Below are positions 11,118-20,192 of a stretch of DNA of 64,000 nucleotides, piece by piece. The position numbers and the translations under genes are program-made. This DNA is from Chlorella sorokiniana (Eukaryota; Chlorophyta; Trebouxiophyceae; Chlorellales; Chlorellaceae): the NCBI GenBank assembly GCA_025917655.1, contig CP084615.1, positions 1,674,001 through 1,738,000 on the forward strand. Direction: 5' to 3'. The stretch's first letter is position 1; each line of letters starts with the position of its first letter. Under the pieces are notes generated by a model that was given only the letters and a program-made list of their open reading frames with translations, had not been told where the DNA came from and made no database searches.

Positions 11118-13770
11118 CTAATCCAGCGGCTCAGGCCGGGACACATTGCCGCCAGCTGCCGGCTGCACCGCTGCTTTCCGTTGCCAGCAGGTGAGGGGCC
11201 TCAAGCGCCAGCTCAGCCAGCGAGCGGCCAGGCATCGCGATGGGTGCAGCCCCAGGCAGCGCTCCCCGTCGTACAGCACACACGCCTGCTGGGGGTGATG
11301 GCTGCTGCCGGCTGCTCCAACCGCGCCACCAGGTAGCCCGGCAGCACGACGCTGTCCTGCGGGTGCAGCCGGCAGTAGGCGCTGGGGTGGAAGCCCAGCG
11401 CCGCCGCCTCGCCCGCCGCCGAGGCGCACGCCGCCGCGTCCGCTGCCAGCGCCTCCGCAGCACCTTGACCAGCACTGGCGCCGCCGCCTGCCCCTGCCCC
11501 CTCGCCGGCGAGCACGCTTTGCGCCAGCTCAGCGGCCGCCCGCCGGTCCAGCGCGTGGATGGTGCAGGGCAGGGGCTGCTGGCCGTACCGCGCCTTGTAC
11601 TGGCAACGCAGCCAACCCCGCTCCGCCAGCTCCCGCGCCGCCGCCCCGCTCAGCCAGTGCGGCGTGCGCAGCAGGGCGGTGGTGCACAGCAGCGCGGGGT
11701 GGTCGCGCCCTGCGCCACATACACTGTGCGCCCCACCTGCGCAGTCCAGGGCGTGGGGGTGGTGCAGAAGGCGTGGCGCAGGGGTGGGGCGACACGCAAG
11801 AGCTGCGCGGCAGGCAGCAATCCTTGGGGGGCCTGCCTGTCGCACAAGGCAGGCCAGCCTGGCGGACCAACGGTCTCAGGGGAGGACGCGCCTGCTGACA
11901 CCCCGCGGCACCCCCCCCCCAAAAGAACAAGCTCATCTCACCACGTCCTTCCCCACAGCATACACGCGCTCAGGCGCTCCGCCGATGCCGGGCCGCTGCC
12001 CGTTCGTGACGGCGGCTAGGTCGGGGCAGGGCCCCAGCTCCGCACCGCTGTCCACATCCACGTACCGCCCTGGTATCGGTGGGATGTACTGCGACAGGAA
12101 GGCGCCAAAGTTGCGCCGGCCTGCGCGGCGGCAGGGGGAGGCAAGGGGGCGTCTTGGCGTGCGTCTCTGCTGGATGATTGCCCGTATGCAGCGACCCTCG
12201 AACTGAACCTCCTCTCGGCAGTGCTGCCCCTGGCATGCTGTGCAGCTGGACAGCAGCGCTGACCTATGAAGCAGATGCCCGCAGAGCTGCGCTTGTCGGC
12301 GGGGGCCAGCCCCGCCTCGGCCGCGATGCGCCGCACCTCGACCTTCTGCGGCAGGGTGGCGGATGAGAGGGAGGGAGTGAGAGGGAGGGACACGTGCGGC
12401 ATGCCCAGCTGACAGAGGTGCGTGGCAGGCACAGCAGCCGAGTACCTGGCCAGGCAAACCGCGATGGCACCGCAGCTTTGCCGCCTGTTGCCCGCCCTGC
12501 CGCCACCCACCTGCAGGTGCCCCACGGGGAAGAGCACCCTGCGCAGCGCCGCCGCCCGCACCGAGGCCAGGAAGTAGGTCTGGTCCTTGGCAGCGTCCAC
12601 GCCGCGCAGCAGGCTCGGAGCCCCGCCCTCCCCAGCCGCCAGCCGCGCATAGTGGCCCGTGGCCACTGCAGCACGGGCAGGGACGCAGCCAGCGTGGCGT
12701 CGGCGGCTGGGCAGCCGCTGCCACCGGAAGGCTGCTTAGGGCGGCTGCAGCGCCGCGATGTCGCAGCATTGCAGCCAGAGTGCGCAGGCAGAGCAGGGCC
12801 TCCCATCCCCGAGTTCCAGGTGCCCGCCCTGCCTCACCTCCCCGCCCCAAACCCTACGCCCCCAAACCCTCCCCACCTGCATCTGCCCCCAGTTCATCGG
12901 CAAAACGCAGCAGCGCATCAAACTTGATGTGGCGGTTGCACGCGAGGTCAGGGTTGGGGGTCAGGCCCCGCCCGCACTGAGCCAGGAAGTCGGAGAACAC
13001 CTGTGGCGGACAGAGGGTCGCGTTTGAGTTGTTTGGCAGCACTTCCTGCCCACCTGGCCGCAAAGCCATGCTATGACGCAGCGCATGCGGCCTGCAAGGC
13101 GGGCAGCCCCCACCTCATTCCAGTATGCGCTCACAAAGTCGGCCTCATGCAGCGGGATGCCCAGGCGGCGGCACACGGCGGCAGCGTCACGCAAGTCCCG
13201 TTCCACTGCGGGTGGTGGGGGCCAGAGCAAGGATAGCAGCAGGATGTGTGCAGGCCCCATGCAGCAAGATGCCCAAGCACGGTTCAGGGCAAGCACGCCG
13301 CCCCTCCCAAACCCCTTGGCACGGCAGCCACGTGTTGTGGCAGCGACACACCACCCACCCGAGCAGTTTTGGTTTCCCGTCTCCTCGCTCTCGTCCCAGT
13401 TGCGCATGAACACACCCACCACATCGTGGCCCTGGCGCTGCAGCAGGAGCGCCGCCACCGCAGAGTCCACGCCGCCACTGATGCCAACAGCCACCCGTCT
13501 TCGTTGAGCAACGTGCGCAGCAGCGCTGTCGCTGCTGTCGCTGAGCTGTCTCACCATACCGTATGCTGCTGACGGCTGCTGCAGCACTCGAAGCGCCAAC
13601 GGCTGCAGCAAGCTGGCCGTGTGAAGCAGCTTCGGCATGCGGGTTGCAAGCTCACAAGATGCTGCCATGCTGCTTGCGCTGCTGCCATAATTGCCGAATG
13701 GCACTGCACCGCCACGCCCAAAGGAGGCTTGGTGCAAGATTTGGCGGGCAAGCCAAAGGCGGCGCTGCAT
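11118..13770 (-). CDS. TRMU: tRNA-specific 2-thiouridylase (MnmA/TRMU family), probably organellar
   Basis: Transfers sulfur to U34 of Lys, Glu and Gln tRNAs using ATP and a persulfide relay. The PP-loop is clear: [18 protein letters not shown], then [14 protein letters not shown] (about 13390-13500). Next come [16 protein letters not shown] (about 12930), MATGHYARL (about 12666), [11 protein letters not shown], and the second active-site region SSAGICFIG with [15 protein letters not shown] (about 12100), where the Cys in GICFIG is the persulfide-relay residue. The C-terminal beta-barrel segment follows, [14 protein letters not shown] (about 11250). The N-terminus looks like a mitochondrial or plastid targeting sequence; ATGs at 13770, 13668 and 13638 are all in frame, and the two inner ones are attractive because the next gene ends only 28 bases from 13770. 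A one-base break in the G5 run at 11291-11295 separates AAITP from QQACVLYDG; the stop at 11118 assumes that break is an error, otherwise translation ends at 11213. Confidence 0.9.
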
Positions 13771-13797
13771 TTAGGCTGCACAGCAGCCTGCCCACTG

Positions 13798-14449
13798 TTA
13801 CAAGTCCTTGTGCTTCCTCTCCTGTTCTGCCGCTGGTGATGCTGTGGCTGCTTCCCCAGCTGCCTGATCACCTCGGCTTTCCACTGCCTGCCCCGCACGT
13901 GTGGCCTCTCCTGAAACGTCGGTTGCAGGATCTCCAAACAGCTCTCGTTGCTGCTCTTGTGCTGACACAAGGCCGGTCTGGGAAACGAGCCTGCACGAGC
14001 AGCAAGCAGGTGTGGTGCATGGAGGACGACGCAGGCAAGCTCCCCTCTTCCCTCCGAATGCAGTTACTGCAGCCTCCCGTCCGATTCTAGCATGTTTGCC
14101 AGTGTCCAGGTCTCACCAGTTGATGGAGAGCTGCAGCGCCAGCGCCAGCAGCAGCAGGCCCACGACGTGTGGGGTCAGCGCCTCAGGCAAGCCCACAGGA
14201 AGGAAGATGAGGGTGGTGCAGACAAAGGCGCACCCCAGCAATGAGAGGTTGATGAAGAGAAGCGTGGCTTGCTGCAAGGGCGCATGATAGCAGAGGCGGG
14301 TGCCCGGAGTCGGGAGCCTGAGCACGGTGGCGGGAGCAGGTGCTGAAGCTTGCGGAACAGGTTGGGCCTCAATTCTGGCGCGATGCAGTGCCGCTTACGT
14401 TGGTTCCTTGCGTGACAGCGCCGTGCAGTATGTCCTCCAGCACTGGCAT
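13798..14449 (-). CDS. Small Pkr1-like ER membrane protein, 132 aa
   Basis: Three exons join cleanly: 14449-14399 (MPVLEDILHGAVTQGTN), 14271-14117 and 13990-13798; the donors (GTAAGC, GTGAGA) and acceptors (CTTGCAG, CGTGCAG) keep the frame. The product has a short N-terminus, two hydrophobic segments (ATLLFINLSLLGCAFVCTTL and VVGLLLLALALQLSINWL) and a hydrophilic acidic/basic tail. This size and layout, with the LSINWL end of the second membrane segment, resemble Pkr1, a small ER protein needed for V-ATPase assembly in yeast. The link is by pattern only. TGTAA overlaps the stop codon (13798-13800 region). It lies directly upstream of TRMU on the same strand. Confidence 0.6.
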
Positions 14450-14739
14450 GGGCCTGGCCGCACGTGAGCCCTGCCAACCGGGCTGTGCCTGCCGTATGCA
14501 CAATGGTATCGAGAAGTGCAGTGCAACCCAATCATACTGCATGGTGTCCAAGGCGCCATGCTGCGCCATTCCAGCTTGCCTTGTGGGCATTTTCAACCGC
14601 ATCAGCCAGCGCTCACATTGTTGTATGCCTTCGCTCGCTTTGGATTGCGTCACAACGGTTGCTCAGTCCCAGTTGCCTGGCTTGCAGCAAGTCGAGGTGT
14701 TGGTCGTGCAGCCATAGAGGCTTGATCAGTGCTCCAGCG

Positions 14740-17723
14740 ATGTCGACGGTTTGCCTGGTAGCCCTGCAGCAGCAAGGGCTGCCCAACAGGCAGCATGCAG
14801 CGCCGTCCAGGGCAGGCCGCGCGCCCGTCTCACTGCCCAAGTGCTGTTGGCCGCACGCCGGCCACTGGCTTTGCCAGAATAGACACGGCGCCCCTGAACG
14901 TAGCAGACAAATGCCGCGGCGAGGGGTAGCCTGCAGCAGCAGCAGCCCACCGCACCTGGCCTTTCAGTCGGGCGGCCGCAGCGGCAGCAGCGGCGAGGGG
15001 GCAGCAGCAGTTACACCAGCAGCGCATCGGGCAGCCGGACGCTCAATGATGTCATACATTGGACGATCAACCTGCCATGGCAGAAGGCCTTCTCCTGGGT
15101 TGTGGTGGGAATCGTGGCATCGCAGCTGCGCGATTTCTTTGGGGTGAGGCGCCGCACCCTGCGCTTGCTTGCTTGTCTGTCATGGTTGCCCCGCACAACC
15201 CTTTTCTGGTCCACCTGGGCACTGCTGGTAGTTCCTGGGGTTGTTGGGCGTTGCCCCAGCAACCAGGAAACGGCTCCGCAGCCTGTTGCATGCTGCACCA
15301 ACGTCCCTTTCAACACTTGAGCCTGTCGCTGCACACCCTGCCGCCCATGGCCCCCCACCAGATAACCATGGGCACCTTCATCGTCTCCTTTGTGGGCAAT
15401 GGTTTCGTGCAGAGCGGCCAGGACTGGCCCGTGCTGAACCGCTTCACGCCGCAGGTGCTGGCCCGCTGATGGCTCTGGGCTCAGCCCTGGGTCGCCGGCA
15501 CATGCTGGCACCGACCGGCCTGCAGCATGCATCCATGCTGCCGCCTGACCAGCTCGCCCTGCCCACATCCTTCCGCCCCCTTGCTTTGGGCCTCCAGCTG
15601 CCCATGGAGGCGCGCCCCTCCCCCTTTTTCCCTCTCCACCCATGAACGTATGAACCCACCACACGAGCCCACGGCTTGCACCCTGCTGCCTGCGCAGGCC
15701 CGCCGCCGCCTGCTGGTCATCGCCTACTACACCGCCATCGTGTCGCTGTTCACCCTGTTTGGCGTGCTCATCATTCCCGACGTGGTGCGGGAGGGCGCTG
15801 ACTTTGTGTCGCGCCTGCAGACGGAGAACCTGTGGGTGGTGGTGCTGGAGAAGATGCGCAAGGGCCTGGGGTGAGGCCCGGGGAGTGGGGCGGGGTGGGG
15901 GTGGGGGTGCTTTGGTTTCGCCTTTGCGCCGCAGCCTTGCTCCGTGAGAAAGGCAGGGAGGCGGGGGTGCTCCCGCCATTTGGAGCCCGCCCCTGAGGCA
16001 TGCGGTCCCCACTGCACCCCTCCCCCTTGCAGCGAGGGCGTGATGGACAGCCTGGAGCGCTTCCTGCTCATTGCCTCCTCCGACGACGTCACGCGCGCCA
16101 TCGACTTTGCCACGCTGGACAAGTTTGCGGGGGTGGCGCGCACGCAGTACCTGGGCATGGCCCTGCAGAACGTGCTGCGCCAGTACACCAACGCAGCCGC
16201 CTCAATCGTGTCCGAACTCCTCTCCTTCACCACCAAGTTTGCCATACAGGTGTGTGGGATGGGGGCGCGCGGGAGGCTGCAGCCACGACCATGCCATGTT
16301 GGGAAGCCGCTGCTGCTGCCGCCGCTGCTGCTGCATGCCTGCCTGCCCTGCCTCCCAATGAGAAGAGCATTTTGTAATCTGAGGCGCTCGGCGGTGCGGG
16401 CGTTGCCCCGGGGTGCCCCCTGCCCTCCCGGATGCGGTGGCGCCCGCCCCGCTGATGCTGCAGCGTGCCCGCTCAGGGCAGCTGCCCGCGCAGCAGCTGC
16501 CGCTCGGCCCCTTGCCTCACCCGCATGTGGCTCGGCAGCTGGCTGCGCCAGCCATGCTGTAAAAGGCGAATATGAGGGAGCACCCGTGCACTTCACCCCG
16601 CTGCATGCACCCCCGCACCTGTGCCTGGCCTGCACCCATCATCCAGCCGTCTCTTGCTGCCGCTGCGCTGCGGCTGCTCCGTTTGGGCGCGCCCAGCAGC
16701 TGCCGCAGGTCCTGCCTGGTGCGATGGCCGCCTCCCATGTGCCCCCGACTCCCCCTGCTCATGCGTAGGTCGGCATCTCCCTCATCCTTTCCTTCATGGT
16801 GGTGTGGGACCTGCCCACCATCCAGCGCGGCGTGCAGTCGCTGCGCACCTCCCGCATCGCGCCCATCTACAACACCGTGGCGCCCTCCCTGGAGGTGTTT
16901 GCCACCCTGTTTGGCAAGGCGCTGCAGGCGCAGGTGGGCCGGGCCGGCTGAGGGCAGGGGAGGGGCCCGCAAGCGCGCTGCCTGCATACCTTTTCTGCCC
17001 TTTAAGCCGAGCCGTGTGCTGCTCCTCCCCTCCTCTTCTCGAGCGTGGCCATTCGCCCCCGCGCTGCCCAACTTGGCCTTCCCTGCGCCCCCTTCCCTCC
17101 AGGCGCGCATCGCAGCGGTGAACACCATCCTCACCGCGCTGGGCATGTGGGCGCTGAAGCTGCCGGGCGTGGGCCTGCTGTCGCTGTTTGTGTTTGTGTG
17201 CGGCTTCATCCCCATCGCCGGCGTCATCATCTCCACCGTGCCCATCGGCTTTGTGGCCCTCACAGAGTATGGGTTCACCAAGGTGGGGCGGGCGGGCGGG
17301 TGGCGGCAGAAGGGTTTGTGTGTGGAGGGGTAAGAGGGGCCCTTTCCTTCCTTTTGTTGCTGGAGAAGGCTGCCCTAGCTGGGGCTGCATGCTGTCGTAA
17401 CCATCTCCACGCGTGACCTGCGCCCCCACCCACCCACACGCAGCTGGCCCTGGTGCTGCTGATGATCACGGGGTGCACTTTGTGGAGGCGTACGGCCTCA
17501 ACCCCGCCATCTACTCGGCCCACCTCAAGCTGCACCCGCTGCTGGTGCTGGCGGTGCTGGTGGTGGCGGAGCACTCGCTGGGCGTGTGGGGCCTGCTGCT
17601 GGCGGTGCCCCTCACCGTCTTCACCCTCGACTACGTCGTCTCCTACCCAGAGTACACCGCCACGGGGTGGCCGCCGCGGAGCTGGAGAATGTCAGCATGC
17701 AGAGCATGGACGGCCTGGACTGA
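14740..17723 (+). CDS. AI-2E family (UPF0118/PerM-like) membrane transporter, probable plastid protein
   Basis: A multi-pass membrane protein of the AI-2E transporter family, found in bacteria and plastid-bearing eukaryotes; the substrate in algae is not established. Exons include NLPWQKAFSWVVVGIVASQ (to about 15143), TMGTFIVSFVGNGF (from 15361), LLVIAYYTAIVSLFTLFGVL (15698-15872), YLGMALQNVLRQYTNAA (16031-16249), VGISLILSFMVVWDLPTIQ (from 16769), LFVFVCGFIPIAGVIISTVP (17101-17281) and LLVLAVLVVAEHSLG with VWGLLLAVPLTVFTLDYVVS. Family-typical residues are the Gly/Pro-rich re-entrant segment GFIPIAGVIIS and the NPAIYSAHLKLHP stretch. The N-terminus from ATG 14740 is Ser/Ala/Arg-rich like a transit peptide, but it is out of frame with the first conserved exon, so the 5' exon structure is unsettled. 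A G4 run at 17664-17667 breaks the frame just before a natural end (AAAELENVSMQSMDGLD, stop 17721-17723); without correction the frame ends at 17805. Confidence 0.85.
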
Positions 17724-18400
17724 GCGGGCGCCTGCGGCCGCCGCGCGCCCGGCAGCTGCCCCCGCCTGGCAGCCATTCTTTGTAGCCTCCCCTTCCCCGC
17801 ACTAACGCAATTGATGTCTCCTCTCTTTTGACCTACACCTTTCTTGCGCCTGGCGGTTGCAGGGCCGCTTTCCCACACGCTTTCCTGCACTAGGCTTGCC
17901 CCCTGGGTGCTAATGCTGCGCTATGGCCGCTCGGTTGCCGCCCATCATGCACTTCGACAGATTGACCGCGCAGTGCACAATTTTGCAACGGCCAGCACGA
18001 GCAAGTAAGATTCACAAAGCTGAGGGGGCGGAACCGAGTTCCACATCGCTCGGCAGCGCAACCAAGCACTAAACATAGGGGGTTGGCGGCCCCGACACCG
18101 CCAAGCATGTGTGGCTGACAATCATACATGGGCTCAAGGGAAGCATCGCAGGCTCTTCTGATCGCACCATATGCCTCCTGCGAAGCCTTCCTTCGCGCAT
18201 TTGGCCACAGTTTTCGTCGCGGGCTTGGTGGTGAGTTCCGACAGGGCGTGGAAGGGCGCAGCAGCGTGCTCGGTTGCTTGAGATTCACGGTATAATGCAA
18301 CGGAGTATAGTGTGTGGAAAAGGGCCATCGAATTAGCGTGGGACGCCGGCACGCTCCCGCCGCCCGCCGCCACCGCCGCTCCCACGCCTCCTCGCTGCAG
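17724..18400. other. 3' region after the AI-2E gene, no clear gene
   Basis: Mostly non-coding, with lower GC around 17940-18310. A short frame from ATG 17950 (MHFDRLTAQCTILQ) ends near a possible donor, but it does not join in frame to the exon at 18401. Confidence 0.4.
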
Positions 18401-18520
18401 GTGGTGGCAGCCACGACTTGGGACGTGCACCGCAACATACGTGCCAACGAGCGCCCCGTCACGCCCCAGCAGCAGCGCGAACTGGAGACCTGGCTGTCGC
18501 AGTGGCAGAAGGAGCGCTAG
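18401..18520 (+). CDS. Terminal exon of an unidentified small gene
   Basis: After a good acceptor (CTCGCTGCAG, ends 18400) an open, well-formed stretch TTWDVHRNIRANERPVTPQQ continues to ELETWLSQWQKER and a TAG stop at 18518-18520. The charged, Trp-containing sequence looks like a real C-terminus rather than chance translation. No upstream ATG exon could be joined with confidence. It ends 68 bases before the next gene starts. Confidence 0.4.
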   Translation: MVAATTWDVHRNIRANERPVTPQQQRELETWLSQWQKER

Positions 18521-18588
18521 CAGCCGGCGTGAGCAGCCGGGCAAGGGGGCGGACTGAGCAGGCCTGCACCCTCCTCAAGGTGCTCGCC

Positions 18589-19727
18589 ATGCACAGGTCG
18601 CTGAGCAGCCAGTCCGCAGCCAGGCAGCACCTCTTGGACGGCTCTCAGCGCGCAGGCGTTGGGCCTGGTCCGCCGCAGTCGCGCCGCCCACGCCGCACCC
18701 GCGCCACCGTGCCCCCGTCGGCGACGGCGCGACGCCAGCAGCAGCCCGACCCGTATGCGGTGCTGGGCGTGCCGCGGGGCTGCAGCCGCCGCCAGATCCG
18801 GCAGCAGTACATTGAGCGCATAAAGCTGCTGCACCCGGATGTGAGCGCCTCGTTGGGGGAGGACACCACGGCTGAGGCCGCCCGCCTCAACGCTGCCTAC
18901 GAGGCACTGATGGAGGGTGGGTGGGAGGGGTGGGAGTGGGTGTGGGGGTGGGGAGGCAAGCGGTCTCACACCGTGTTCAGAAGAAGGTGCATCTCCCTAG
19001 TGCACCTCACACAAACCTGCATGCGTTTGAAAGGCTAGCATTACAGGGCCTGGCTGGGCCCGTGCACCGCCGACCCCGCCCTCGACCCCGCAGCACACGC
19101 TTCAGCCCGCCGCTGCCCTGCCTTGACCAGCTGTCGCGCCGCGCTGCAACTGGTCTCACCCACTCGCCCACCCACCCCGTGCGCTGCCCAGGTTTTGCCA
19201 GCAACTCGCGGGGCGAGGAGGACGAGGAGGAGAGCAACCCCTTTGATGTGTTTGACCTGCCCGAGGCGCAGCCCGACCGCCTCTTTGTCAACCCCTTTGC
19301 CTGCTACGGCGTCAGCCCGCTGCAGTGGGAGGCGCTGCAGGAGGCGGGGCGCGAGGCGGAGGCTGCGGGGCGCGACCCTGGCTGGCGCTGCAGCAGGCGG
19401 GGGTGCGGTGCAGCGAGGGCGCGTTTGTCTACCTGTCGCCGCGGCAGGTGCGGGCGCGGCCTCCTGGCTGCGGCTGGGGCTGCCTGTGAGCCATCCCGCA
19501 GGCATGGTTAGCAGGATTTCCATGCAGGCATCAAGCATTTGCGATGGGACCATCACTCCCTTGCCTGCTGGCTGCAGCTGGAGCTGGTTGAGGAGGAGCT
19601 GGAGCGGGCGTGTGCCGCCATGGACGCCACCAGCATGGAGGTGGCCGCCTTCTTCCTGACAGACTGCCTCATGCGCGCCCGCGTGGCCAACAACCGCGTG
19701 CCCAGCCGCAGCGGCACCTGGGCCTGA
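18589..19727 (+). CDS. J-domain (DnaJ-like) protein, probably plastid, with degenerate ferredoxin-like region
   Basis: The J domain has DPYAVLGVPRGCSRRQIRQQ and the invariant HPD in LLHPDVSAS, so it should stimulate an Hsp70. A Ser/Arg-rich N-terminus of about 50 residues from ATG 18589 suggests organelle targeting. Exon 1 ends near 18916 (donor GTGGGT, phase 1) and joins exon 2 at 19191 (GFASNSRGEEDEEESNPFDV). After the J domain, LFVNPFACYGVSPLQWEAL and GVRCSEGAFVYLSPRQ sit where plant DJC76/77/82-type proteins carry a 4Fe-4S ferredoxin domain, but most of the cluster cysteines are missing. The last exon (about 19579-19727) ends MRARVANNRVPSRSGTWA. Two one-base breaks, in the C3 run at 19376-19378 and in the GGG near 19451, look like undercalls. 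Confidence 0.78.
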
Positions 19728-19871
19728 GGCCCTGGCATGCGGCGACCCTCGCCCAGCACCCGGCTGTGCAGCTGCAGGTGTGCAGGCTGAGTGTGCACCT
19801 GCGTTGTTCCGAGCGTTCAAGCTCTGGCATGGCAGTCTCTGGTTTCTATCATATGCTCCCTTCACAGCTGC

Positions 19872-19876
19872 TGTAA
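19872..19876 (+). terminator. Putative TGTAA polyadenylation signal of the J-protein gene
   Basis: TGTAA followed by CAAAATGG, 145 bases after the stop codon; chlorophyte-type signal. Confidence 0.5.
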
Positions 19877-20089
19877 CAAAATGGGTTACAGGAGACAGAG
19901 CAGAATCATCAGCTGAACTACGGGGTCCCCTGGCAGGGTGGGGGCAGCTGCGCAAGGGCCTGGCAGGTGTGCTGTGGCGGGAGGGACGGCAGGGCAGTGC
20001 TGGTGGGTGTGGAGGGTTCTCTTCTCGCAAGGTGGAAGGGGCACACAGCCAGGCAGACACGCACGCGCAGCAGGAAGAGAATGAAAGAA

Positions 20090-20094
20090 TTACA
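20090..20094 (-). terminator. Putative TGTAA polyadenylation signal of PRK
   Basis: TTACA on the + strand is TGTAA on the PRK strand, about 100 bases after the PRK stop. Confidence 0.5.
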
Positions 20095-20192
20095 GGAGCC
20101 CAGCCTGGCGCGAGAGCTGGTCAGGACGGTGTGGGATACACGGGTGTGCCTGGGGCAGCGTCAGCTGCTGGGTGCCTTCAACAAGCGGGCGC

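Larger units (their letters stand above)
19728..20192. other. Intergenic region between convergent J-protein and PRK genes
   Basis: Holds both 3' untranslated regions. Poly(A) signals are present on both strands (listed separately). No coding signal seen. Confidence 0.6.

Noticed and set aside
11213-11295. TRMU as a pseudogene because its C-terminus is frameshifted
   Set aside because: All active-site motifs are intact and the break is a single base in a G-run, the same kind seen in other clearly functional genes here.
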